The notes below the pieces were generated by a model, which made no database searches, had not been told where the DNA came from, and saw only the letters and a list, made by a program, of their open reading frames with translations. 64,000 nt of DNA from Posidonia oceanica (lineage: Eukaryota > Streptophyta > Magnoliopsida > Alismatales > Posidoniaceae), in assembly GCA_037176725.1 (NCBI GenBank), contig JAZBRS010000014.1, positions 76,552,501 through 76,616,500 on the forward strand, in the 5' to 3' direction. The position numbers and the translations under genes are program-made. This document shows, piece by piece, positions 33,791 through 44,300 of the stretch. Within the stretch, counting starts at the first letter, position 1. Each line of letters begins with the position of its first letter.

Positions 33791-34498
33791 GACCTCCCTC
33801 TGCCTGAATACCAACCCCTCCAGACGCAGTTCCCTGATGAAGACATTCTCTTTGCGATGGAGGACTCTGAGCAGAAAAATCCTGAGAAACAAGAGGAATG
33901 GCAGCTCTACTTTGATGGTGCAGTCAACAAAAAGGGCCGAGGCGTAGGCGCAGTACTGACCACGCCCCAGGGACAGATGATTCCTTTCGCGAGGAAGCTG
34001 ACTTTCGCATGCACAAACAATGAAGCGGAGTACGAAGCATGCATCCTAGGGTTGAAAGTCGCCCTCGAACACGAGGCGTAGAAGCTGCATGTGCACGGTG
34101 ATGCCATGCTGGTAATCTCTCAAGTGAACGGCGACTGGAGGACAAAAGATCCCAAGCTTGTGCCGTATCACGAACATCTGCTGAGGCTGATGAAAGAATT
34201 TGAGAGCATCTGCTTCACATACATGAACAGAGCCAAGAACGCGTACGCAGACGCATTGGCAACCCTGGCATCCTGGCTCACCATTTCTGAAGATAGCACA
34301 GTGGATGTATCAGTCACTCGCATCGAGAAGCTTGCATACTGCATGAGCATAGAAGAAGCGGATCCAGCAGAGGGGCAGCCCAAGTATCGAGATATAAAAT
34401 CTTTCCTAGAGTCTGGCAGCTTTCCTCCTGATACCGCAGCAGCAGACAAGAGAACTCTGGCGCGTCTGGCGTCAAAATATGTGTTGGGGGCTGGGTAG
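33791..34498 (+). pseudogene. pol: element A second (Tat-type) RNase H
   Basis: This second RNase H domain keeps all four acidic positions: YFDGAVNKKGRG (Asp 33913-33915), EAEYEACI, HGDAMLVIS (Asp 34100-34102) and NAYADALATLAS. A dual RNase H, with an archaeal-like second copy, is a hallmark of the Tat lineage. The degenerate first domain suggests this one does the catalysis. Lesions: TAG 34079-34081 (Gln codon in B) and TAG 34496-34498, shared with B. Confidence 0.92.
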
Positions 34499-35623
34499 CT
34501 GTACAGAAGGTCATACAATCAGATGCTACTGCGCTGCCTGGACAAATCGGAGGCTGACACGCTGATGCTCCAAGTGCATGCGGGGACCTGTGGCCCGCAC
34601 ATGAACGGCGTCCTCCTGGCCAAGAAGATCATGCTCCAAGGATATTTCTGGCAGACCATGGAAGCCGACTGCTGCCGGTTCGTGCGCAGATGTCACAGCT
34701 GTCAGATCCATGGCAACTTCATCAAGGCCCCTCCGCATCAGCTGCACAACATGTCTTCGCCATGGCCTTTCTCCACCTGGGGGATTGATGTCATTGGCGC
34801 CATCCACCCTGCTGCTTCAAATGGTCATCGTTACATTCTGGTAGCGATCGATTACTTTACCAAGTGGGTGGAAGCAGCCTCTTACAGAACAGTCACCGCT
34901 GTGGCAACAGAAAAATTTATCAAGAACAATATCATTGCCCGATATGGGGTCCCGCACTCAGTCATCTCTGATAATGGCACAAACTTCATTGCCAGAAGGA
35001 TCGAGGAATTCCTGCAAAGTCTCAAGATCAAGCATCATCGATCCTCGCCCTATCGGCCACAGATGAACGGAGCTGTGGAGTCTGCAAACAAGAACATTGT
35101 CAAGATTCTGAAGAAAATGGCAGAAACCCACAAGGATTGGCACGACAAGCTCCCGTACGCACTCTGGGCATACAGGACATCAATCCGGACCTCTACAGGA
35201 GCCACCCCGTACTCTCTGGTGTACGGAATGGAAGCGGTGTTACCTGTTGAAGTAGAGATCCCCTCTCTGCGGATCCTACGAGAAGCTGGGTTGGAAGAGG
35301 CAGAATGGGTCGAAGACCGCTGCATCCAACTGAACTTAATTGATGAGCGCAGACTGCAAGCTATGCACAACGCTCACTGCTATCAGAAGCAGATGGCCAG
35401 AGCATTCTTGAAAAAGGTCCAGCCCAGAAACTTTCGGCAAGGGGACCTTGTCTTGCGCGCCATTCATTTGCCTGACGGTCGAGGGAAATTCCGACCCAAT
35501 TGGCGTGGCCCCTTTGTGGTCAAGTAGATCTTCTCGGGAGGCGCTGTAACTCTTAAGGATATGGACCGGGTCGAGCAGTCTGAGCCCGTCAACCTCTGCT
35601 ATCTAAAGAAGTACTATCAGTAG
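34499..35623 (+). pseudogene. pol: element A integrase
   Basis: It has an N-terminal HHCC-type finger (HAGTCGPHMNG..CHSC, about 34577-34704) and a DDE core with Asp in GIDVIG (34787-34789), Asp in SDNGTNF (34970-34972) and Glu in GAVESANKN (35078-35080), with 35 residues between the last two. The C-terminal part includes GATPYSLVYGMEAVLPVE and 'GDLVLRAIHLPDGRGKFRPNWRGPF'. No chromodomain is seen. TAG at 35525-35527 (Gln in B) interrupts the last 32 codons. The natural end is the TAG at 35621-35623, after YLKKYYQ. Confidence 0.95.
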
Positions 35624-37122
35624 CCGAAAGTGGCCCCGTTGCAGATGCCCTTCTCCCACTTGCACTTGCATTCTCGCCTCTTGCCACATCTTTTCAAATC
35701 ATCATCGTCATCCTTTCAACTCTTACATTCTCTCTCTCCAAAATCATCATCGTCATCCTCTCAAGCATTGTATCTTCTGCCCGGTGATGACAACCGGAAG
35801 TGCTTGCCTGCTTTGGAAAGAGTCACCCTACCTCACCTGGCACTACTCAGATGTCTTAGCTAGTGAGGGAGCCACCACCAACAAGGACAGGCGAACCGCC
35901 TAATCTCGCAAAAACATACACCTCTGAGGGAGAAAAAATGTTAGGATGTGAGTCTAGAAAAAGCGAGAGTAAACACCTAGGTTTGGGCACATCCAAGGAA
36001 CAGAAGACGAAGACAGAAGCCGGCCCTAGAGATAGGGGTGTGCAGTCTAACCCTGCTCCTTCTACCCATCACACAGCAGACCCAAAACCTAAATCCATTA
36101 CATTTCAAACACCCTCCTTTTGCCACCAAAATGGGGATAGCAAAAGCCTGAAAAAAAAAGAGAAAAGCAAAACAACAACAAAAAAAAAAAAGAGAAAAGA
36201 GATAGAACAAAAACCAAAAAAAAAGGGGAAAAAAAAGCAAAAAAAAAGAAACAACAAACAAAAAAAGAGGAAGAAGAAAAATCCAGCCCGAAAAACACAG
36301 GCACCATTATCCCCCATGCTTCACTAGAGATCCCCAGCATGTCGAGCTTAGAAGAATCTACCACATCCCTTCAAGAGCAAACACTCACCCTTCTCCTAGC
36401 CAGGGGCAGAGAAAGACTGCATACCTATGAGGGAAAAATAAAAAAAAAGAGAGAGCTGAAAGAATAGGTGTAGGTCCTGAGAGTTTGGCCAATAGCCTGT
36501 CCTCACCACACCACCACCTGTACAATGCCAACACCTGTTCCGGAGCGCCACCAGCAAGCCAAGAGTCTAGGTAGGGCCCAGTGAGTTAGGGACCACTCCC
36601 TTCCTCTACAGCAGGCACCAAAGCACTCCGTATGCTGAGGGCATCCAAGCATACTCATCTATCCAAGCATACTCACCTATCCAAGCATACTCATCTATCC
36701 AAGCATGCTCATTCATCTAAGCATACTACTCATCTTCATAAGCATATCACCTGCATCGTGCATACATGCATCTTCTTCTATCATTCCATTCCTATCAATT
36801 TCTCCCGCTCTGCAATGTGCTTCGGCCCTGAGACAGTACTCCTCCCCAGCAGAGCGCATCGACGACACTCGAGCTGCGCTGGTCCAGATCTCCTGCCGGC
36901 CCTCGCCCCCGTGTCAGCAAGACTGCTGCATAATCCCCCTTGCTTATTTGTGCTTAATTGCTATGTTCTGTTATTGACTGCTATGATGCATATGGAACTA
37001 CATTTTCAGTCTCAGCTTCTGCTTGTTGTCAATGACTACATACCTGCGAGATCTGACTGTTTATTGATAGCAGGTACCTTCAAGCTCTGCAGCTATCAGC
37101 CTGTGTCTCTGCGATCAGCGCA
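35624..37122 (+). other. element A non-coding spacer between pol and the extra ORF
   Basis: No conserved coding sequence. It contains 'CATCATCGTCATCCT' repeats (35700-35770), a purine-rich, nearly pure A/G/C run (about 36148-36290) that gives a spurious Lys-rich ORF, and an 18-bp tandem repeat (36643-36735). The first 150 bp aligns with element B (63746-64000). Confidence 0.75.
36643..36735 (+). repeat. 18-bp tandem repeat, about 5 units
   Basis: Unit ATCCAAGCATACTCATCT, three near-perfect and two degenerate copies. It reads as SKHTHL repeats in one frame, which explains the ORF across it. Confidence 0.85.
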
Positions 37123-38241
37123 ATGGGCTTTCCAACTCTGCTAACTCCCGCACACTGCTCGGAAGCTCGGCGAGAATGGATCAACAGGCTCACTTTACAA
37201 GACTGTGAACAGCTGCGCCTGTCGGGCATACCAACTAAGCTGCTGAAGGCCGCTGACGTGGAAGTCAGCCGTCACCTTCTGTGTGCCACCGCAAGATTCT
37301 GGAAACCGGCGCACCATGTCTTTCGCTTTGGCAAAACTGAGCTAACACCTACACTGGAAGAGGTGCGTCGGATCTGCGGCTTTTCCAAGATCCTGGGGCC
37401 GCCTGTTTTCATGAGGCGAGATGGATATCTCAAGGTCCTGAGCCAGCTAACTGGACTCTCCACTCGAACCTGCCAACAGAAACTAATCTGCACCAGTGGA
37501 CCTGAACTTATGCTCCGCCTTGCGCACTTCGATGATATCATGAACAAGCGCGCAGAACTCGGAGATGAGCTGTGGCTCCGAGGATTTGTTATCCGCTTCC
37601 TAGGCGAGCTGATCTTTACTCATGGCCGACTAACGGTGGCCATTGAGGTTGCAGAAATTGCATTAGCTGTGGCGACCCAGCACATAGACCTGGCACCGGT
37701 TGTCTTGGCAGAGACCTATCGCGGGCTGGACCGCATCTCTCATCGCTGCCGCCACTTCCACGGTTGCGGAGCACTCATACAAGTCTAGCTAACCGCGCAC
37801 TTAGAGACGAACCTCTTGCGCCCTCAAGTGCATGCCTTCGAAGCCTACTGCAGCAGCGCCCGTGCCAAGACAGAAAAGAGCGTCAAAGAAGAATACGAGA
37901 AGCTATCAGCACTGACTGACGACGCTATAACCTGGCGTATTGTCCTTTCTGTAGCTGAGCCATTTACTGTCTTCTTCAGCGCGCGCGACGCGCGGTTGAT
38001 CATTCTACCAGGCTTCACGGCAGGCGTAGAATACCATCCAATCAGGGTCATGCGCCAGTTCGGCTTCCAGCAGGGCGCCTTCATTGACAGTACAGCGCCC
38101 GAGCTTCTACAGATGTACCCTCTCAGCACAACTACCCCAACCAAGAAGCTCGCTAGTCTGATGCAGCACGGGGTCCAATCAACAGACATTGCAGCAGTGA
38201 GAGGTGTAGGATGCACCCCAGAATATGAAGCTGAAGTCTGA
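37123..38241 (+). pseudogene. element A extra sense ORF, plant mobile domain / DUF7745-like
   Basis: An ATG at 37123 opens a 372-codon frame with a single TAG at 37786-37788, probably a former Trp codon by context. The product reads WINRLTLQDCEQLRLSGIP.., then 'ARFWKPAHHVFRFGKTELTPTLEEVRRICGF', 'VFMRRDGY', 'LRGFVIRFLGELIF', and a C-terminal part after the TAG. The F-R-F..E-(M/L)-T-P-T-L-E-(E/D)-V..GF pattern is typical of the plant mobile domain (aminotransferase-like) group and of the related DUF7745 family, known from plant genes and Tat/Ogre elements. Family assignment is from memory of these patterns, not a search. No counterpart is visible for B, whose 3' part is outside. Confidence 0.75.
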
Positions 38242-38624
38242 GAGCTCTGGCCTATTTCTGAGGTTCCGCCAGGCGGCCCCCTATTCCCAGACTCCAGGCA
38301 GTCGAAGAAGGCCCGAACTGACTAGGCCCTTGTGCAACCATCATGTGGTCTTCTTTCAAGTCATGCTGTACATCTTTTGGCCTGCCACAGGCACTGTACT
38401 CATCAAGTTTTATCAATGAAAAAAAAAAAACTGTTTCTGCCATCTGCTTGCACTTCAAGACTGTTCAATGCATTGCATATTCATTATCATCATCATCTCA
38501 AGCCCTCTGGCCAGACTTGCAGCCATCACAACGCAGCAAAGTCCCCAGCACCCAATCCGGAGTCCAGAACCTCTGCGGACCCACGTCGTCAAGCTACGCC
38601 ATCTGGCGTCCCTCGCTGGTCGCC
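38242..38624 (+). other. downstream of the extra ORF, with a 12-A tract
   Basis: Non-coding. About 178 bp after the ORF stop, 12 consecutive A residues (38419-38430) follow 'TTTTATCAATG'. This could be the relic of a poly(A) tail from a captured transcript, or just a homopolymer. From about 38600 the sequence merges into the 83-bp array. Confidence 0.5.
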
Positions 38625-39005
38625 CCCAGCTGGATCATCGTCCCCTGCGGGCTGGCACCCCAAACTGCTCGGCGAAAGGTCCGTCAACCTGTCATCCTCC
38701 TCAGCTGATCATCCCCAGCTGAGTCCCCAGCAGGCTGGCACCCCAAACTGCTCGGCGAAAGGTCCGTCAACCTGTCATCCTCCTCAGCTGATCATCCCTT
38801 GCTGAGTCCCCTGCGGGCTGGCACCCCAAACTGCTCGGCGAAAGGTCCGTCAACCTGTCATCCTCCTCAACTGATCATCCCCAGCTGGGTCCCCTGCGGG
38901 CTGGCACCCCAAACTGCTCGGCGAAAGGTCCGTCAACCTGTCATCCTCCTCAGCTGATCATCCCCAGCTGAGTCCCTAGCGGGCTGGTACCCCAAACTAC
39001 TCGTC
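38625..39005 (+). repeat. 83-bp tandem array, about 4.5 units
   Basis: 'GCTGGCACCCCAAACTGCTC' starts at 38651, 38734, 38817, 38900 and (diverged) 38983, an exact 83-bp period. Units are nearly identical, indicating recent duplication. Tandem arrays between pol and the 3' LTR are a known, highly variable feature of Ogre-type elements. Confidence 0.95.
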
Positions 39006-39065
39006 TGACAAGCACGACAATCTTGTCATCACCCTCTGCTTTCGATGCCAAGGACGCGTTGGCCA

Positions 39066-39094
39066 GCCCCTGGTGTCATCCCGACACCAGGGGC
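39066..39094 (+). other. perfect 12-bp stem hairpin with 5-nt loop
   Basis: GCCCCTGGTGTC (39066-39077) is followed by ATCCC and the exact reverse complement GACACCAGGGGC (39083-39094). It lies between two tandem arrays, near a second smaller inverted repeat (CCTATGA 39136-39142 / TCATAGG 39154-39160). Purpose unknown. Confidence 0.85.
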
Positions 39095-39159
39095 ATCTTT
39101 TGATCGCCCCTTGGTATCATTCTTCCCCTCTTTCCCCTATGATATTCCTGGTGTCATAG

Positions 39160-39812
39160 GATGATTTCTTCTCATCATTACCTCATCCCCTCTTTATCTC
39201 ATCATTACCTCATCCCCTCTTTGCCGGCCGATAAGTCCGATATCTTATCAACCAATCATTCTCATCATTACCTCATCCCCTCTTTATCTCATCATTACCT
39301 CATCCCCCTCTTTATCTCATCATTACCTCATCCCCTCTTTGCCGGCCGATAAGTCCGATATCTTATCAATCAATCATTCTCATCATTACCTCATCCCCTC
39401 TTTGCCGGCCGATAAGTCCGATATCTTATCAACCAATCATTATCTCATCATTACCTCATCCCCCTCTTTATCTCATCATTACCTCATCCCCTCTTTGCCT
39501 GCCGATAAGTCCGATATCTTATCAACCAATCATTCTCATCATTACCTCATCCCCTCTTTATCTCATCATTACCTCATCCCCCTCTTTATCTCATCATGAC
39601 CTCATCCCCCTCTTTATCTCATCATTATCTCATCCCCTCTTTATCTCATCATGATCTCACCCCCTCTTTAGCAGTAACTCTCATCATGATCTCATCCCCT
39701 CTTTAGCAGTAATTCTCATCATGATCTCACCCCCTCTTTAGCAGTAATTCTCATCATGATCTCACCCCCCTCTTTAGCAATAACTCTCATCATGATCTCG
39801 TCCCCTCTTATC
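39160..39812 (+). repeat. compound array of 'TCATCATTACCTCATCCCCT' units
   Basis: Units of about 26-27 bp (CTCATCATTACCTCATCCCC plus CTTTAT) alternate with a 'GCCGGCCGATAAGTCCGATA' module, then TCTTATC, starting at 39223, 39341, 39404 and 39497. The last part switches to a related CATGATCTC..TTTAGCAGTAA unit. The module contains the 6-bp inverted repeat GATAAG/CTTATC. Confidence 0.9.
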
Positions 39813-39826
39813 AACAATCAAGCACT

Positions 39827-39989
39827 CTCAGGCTGATATCCTAAACTATCTGCTCAGGCTGATATCCTAAACTATCTGCTCTCAGGCTGATATCCTAAAC
39901 TATCTGCTCAGGCTGATATCCTAAACTATCTGCTCAAACTGATATCCTAAACTATCTACTCTCAGGCTGATAACCTAAACTATCATCTG
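39827..39989 (+). repeat. 26-28-bp tandem array ending TAAACTATC
   Basis: Six units of 'CTCAGGCTGATATCCTAAAC' plus TATCTG, with 2-bp length variation. It shares the TGATAnn...TAAACTATC skeleton with the larger array that follows. Confidence 0.9.
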
Positions 39990-40018
39990 GGCCGATCCAT
40001 GGTTGGCCCACAGTTGTG

Positions 40019-40745
40019 TTATACGGCTGACATCTAGTAACTGTCCCTTGCAATTGCGGTTTCCAGTTGATAGGTCTGTAAACTATCCGCCAGTTGATAG
40101 GTCTGTAAACTATCCACCAGTTGATAGGACTGTAAACTATCGTTAGGCTGATATCGTAAACTATCACCAGCAATTGCATTATACGGCTGATATCCAGTAA
40201 CTATCCTTCATCATTGCGCGTTCCAGTTGATAGGCCTGTAAACTATCTGCCAGTTGATAGGACTGTAAACTATCGTTCCAGTTGATAGGACTGTAAACTA
40301 TCGTTAGGCTGATATCCTAAACTATCACGCGCAATCATGTTATACGGCTGACACCCAGTAACTGTCCCTCGCAATGCCGTTTCCAGTTGATAGGACTGTA
40401 AACTATCCGCCAGTTGATAGGTCTGTAAACTATCCTCCAGTTGATAGGTCTGTAAACTATTGCTCCAGTTGATAGGACTGTAAACTATCCGGCATTTGCG
40501 TTATACGGCTGATACCCAGTAACTATCACTCATGGTTTGTGGCTTCCAGTTGATAGGTCTGTAAACTATCCGCCAGTTGATAGGTCTGTAAACTATCCGC
40601 CAGTTGATAGGACTGTAAACTATCCCACACAACCATGTTATACGGCTGATATCCAGTAACTATCACTCACAACTGCTCTAGGCTGATAACCTAAACTATC
40701 GCTCTAGGCTGATAACCTAAACTATCACTCCCGGTTGATAGGACC
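40019..40745 (+). repeat. higher-order tandem array, ~161-bp period
   Basis: 'TTATACGGCTGA' recurs at 40019, 40179, 40340, 40501 and 40638, spacings 160, 161, 161 and 137 bp. Each unit holds three or four ~26-bp subunits of CCAGTTGATAGG(T/A)CTGTAAACTATC. GATAG/CTATC is an inverted repeat in each subunit. The regular higher-order period resembles an incipient satellite. Confidence 0.93.
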
Positions 40746-41302
40746 GTAAACTATCCGGACGATAAGCCCGTCACCTTATCACCCTTTTTGGCGTGATCTT
40801 GCCCCAGGAAGGCAAAGTCATGCGCTTCCCTTTTTGCGATAGGAGAGTTGGCCTCTCTCCCCTCGCACCCTTTTTTTCTTTTCTGCTAGCTTGTTCCCCG
40901 GGCGGGGACAAGCTACACCCTGTTCTTCCTCGCTTTGTCGCGCAAGTCTGGCCTCCCTGCCAGGTCCTCACGCCACATCGCGCTTTTTTATCATTCCTCT
41001 TGCATCATCTTAGCACTTCCTCAGCTAGCACTGCATATTACTTTAGTATCATTGGCATCACTTGCACAGCATCAGCATTTTGGCTAACTTTTGTACTAAC
41101 TCTCGCATTGCATTTGCATCAGCATGCATTGCACTGCACAACATCCATCTGCACCTAGCATCTTGCATTGCGGCAACAGGCTACGATTTTCGGTGCATCC
41201 GCCGAATAAGTAGCTCACACCTATAGCAAACCGCTGCTCCCGCCGGTCAGATGGGGTGTCTTGTCAACCCTGAGCAGCGGCCTTGCTCCGCTTGCCTTCG
41301 CT
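40746..41302 (+). other. element A terminal 3' untranslated segment
   Basis: No coding signal. It begins with one more palindromic module (GATAAG/CTTATC, 40760-40780), then T/C-rich and GCAT-rich DNA up to the polypurine tract. Confidence 0.7.
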
Positions 41303-41316
41303 CAGGGAGGGGCATC
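41303..41316 (+). other. polypurine tract region of element A
   Basis: CAGGGAGGGGCATC lies directly before the 3' LTR, with an AGGGAGGGG purine core. This is the expected position for the plus-strand primer, although three bases (ATC) separate the core from the LTR start. Confidence 0.7.
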
Positions 41317-44300
41317 TGTTGACACCCCATCTTGACAGGCTTGGATCCTTGGAGCCTTCCTGGTGATTGCTGGACTCAAACCCAAACCAAAACCAAACCC
41401 TAATCCTCTTCTTTACCCTTCAAAATCAGCCCATCTTGACCTAAGCCTTTACCCCTCTTCCCAAGCTCAAAACCTAGCCAAAATCCATAGGAAAACCCCC
41501 CAACACCCACTTAACAAGCCTACCCAAGAACCTAGAAATTTCCAAACCTAGACCATTCCCAAAAACCCTAGAGAACTTAGGTGAAACTCCCCTTTTTCTA
41601 CACCTTAAAACCCTTACAAAACCTTCTCAGAATCGAACCAAAACTTCGGAACCAACACTAGAAACCCTAGACTGCCCACTCACCAATCTTCACCTCATTC
41701 CAAGACCCTTAAGACCCCCTTTCATCCAGATTATCCTTTTCTCTCTCCGGGATTATCATTTTCTCTCTCCTCTCTCTCTCTCCTGATTATCATCTCTCTT
41801 TTCATCCCCTTCTTGCCCCTTTTCTGGCCTGGCTATGGGCCCCCTTTGTACTTCTATCCCTTCTCTATCTTATTCCTATTTTTACTTTATTTTTAGTTTT
41901 TTTCCTGAATTTTAAAAATCATTTCTCTCCAACCTATCTCTTTTCCTTTTATTTCCCTCTTTTTCCCATTTCCTTCTCCCTTCTCTTTTCCTTTGTCCTC
42001 TTTTGCAAAAATCCATGAAAACCCCTAAAAATCTGTAAAACCCCAAAATATAAAAGAAACAAATCAGAACCCTAAGAAAAACAATTGAAAAACATTAAAC
42101 AAGCAATCAAAAACCTAAACTTAACTAAATCAAACTAAAAGGAAAACCAAGCATGTAAGCTAAAAAATGCAAAACAAATCAAAAGAAAACACTGAACAAT
42201 CAAAGAAAAAACTAAAATAAAACCAAAACTCACCAAAAGTAAAAACCCCATCAAAAGAATTAAAAAACAAATCCTAAAAAGAAGAATTAAAAAAAAACAA
42301 ACACTAAAACAAGCAATTAAAGAAACAAAGAGACTTAACCTAACAAACCTAAGAAAAAACAAATTAAAAACTTAATTAAAAGGAAATAAAAAACACATCT
42401 AAAAGACTTAAAAACACTCCATCAAACTAGAAAAATCTAACTAAAAACTTCAAGAAAAATCAGCAAATAAAAATCAAAGCATAATTTAAAAGACTTAAGA
42501 AAGAAAAAACCCTAAGAAGACTAAGACTTAAAAACCTAAAACCAATCCTGATTAATACGAAAATAAATCCTAAAAAATCCTAATCAATGTCCTGAGTATC
42601 TAACAAGAGAAACACAATTTTTAAAACAATTTAAAAAAAGGTTTAACAAACATTTAATCAAGTGAAAACCAATTAAAAGCAAAACCAAAACCCTAAAACC
42701 CTAATCAAGCCCAAAACACATTAATCAACCCAAAATGGCCGTTAAAAAATTTAATTAAAATCCTAATCTACATCACAACCTTTCTAGTATTTTTATTTAT
42801 TTTTAGTTCATTTTTACTAATTTTATTTCCCCATTCTACCCTTCCTTTCTTTCTTCCTTCTCTTTTTTCTTTCTTCCTTTTCCTTACTGGGCCCGTCGGC
42901 CCATTTTCCTTTTTCCTTTATTTTTTCTCCTTTTTCTCGGCCCGCAGCAGTCCGGCCCACGCCCCTCCTTCTTCCTCCTTCTCCTTCTGCAGATTTTTTG
43001 CAACTCTCTCCCGCGGCGAGCAACAGCCTTCCCTCCTCCTTTTTCAAATTCAAAGCCATCCATCCCGTCAATCCACAGCAGCTTGCCGCTTCTCCTCTAT
43101 CCCAGCATCTTTTCCGGAGGCATTGAATGCCGGTCGACTCGCCGACATCCATCGCTTCTGCTGTAGTGGCCGCCGGTGGAATTTGAAATTCAGCAGCGCG
43201 CCAGCAGCCTCCTCCTCCTCATATAAGCTTCCATCCACCAACGGATCTTCTTCAGTTGGCAATCCGTGTGAGCGATCAGAAAACCCAGAGAGAGCAGTAG
43301 CCACCTGAGAGAGCAACCCCAGAGAATTCCAACAGCTTTTCTTCCACCTGTGCGACCTCCTCCTTCTCCTCTTCATCTTCCAATTCCAGAGAGAAGAGAG
43401 AGCAGAAGAGAGAGCCTGAGAGAGTCTTCAGCATCCCGGAGAGAAGCCCGAAGTCCAGAGAGAATTCCCCACCCAATCCTCTTCTTTTCCCTCTGAATTC
43501 CACAACAGAACTCCCTCTTTCTTCTCCAGCAAACCATTCCCCTTCCAAGCCTCAATTTCTCTCCCAATTGCTCCCTCAAGTTCACCTAGAAACCCAGCAA
43601 TCCCTTCCTACCATTTCCCGGCCATTCCACCACTGAAACCACCCCAGAAATCCACCTGAAACACCCTCTGATCACCAACAGAAACCAACACAACCCACTC
43701 CATAATTCCCTTCACTCCTGCCCACTGATCTCTCCCAAACTCCACCCGGATAATCCCCTGACCTCCACCTTCCCAGAACACTTGGCATCAGACCCGGCCA
43801 TCCACCACAGACTAAGAACTCCACAACAAACACTTGCCTTCTCCACTGACCAGAAAATCAACCGAGCTCCAAATCTTCTCCACGCTCTCCAGAAACCCAA
43901 TCCAGCAATCCAGAATCGCTCCCCGGACCTCCAGCAACCTCCTGGAAGGCTCCACCGGGCCCGACGAGCAGCAACACCCTCCCCCCATCTCCAGTCACCT
44001 TGTTGAACCCACAGAGTGCCGGATTTCTCTCCGAGCTCTGGAGCTTCCATCCAACCAGCTGGGAAGCACCGGAGGACCATTCTGAAGCAGCTCCAGCCCT
44101 TGCGAGCAGCCGGCGACGCCCGCAGCGACCGGACGACCCCCACCGGCCACCTCCGGAACTGCTGAGGTCGGGAGAACACCTCAGACGCGGAATCAGGTAA
44201 AATCTTCTTCCCTTAGTCTTCCTTTCTTCCCGCGATGCTTCTCTGCCCTTTAGAATAGAGTTTCCAGTCCTCCTGCTCCGTCGCCGTTCGCTGCTCCGGT

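Noticed and set aside
35863..36327. Lys-rich 154-codon ORF and its Phe-rich antisense ORFs.
   Set aside because: Produced by an A-rich tract; no conserved residues and no counterpart expected from the element plan.
38625..40745. Regularly spaced repeats as a CRISPR-like array.
   Set aside because: Units are directly adjacent or higher-order satellite-like, spacers are not unique, and the context is a plant retrotransposon.
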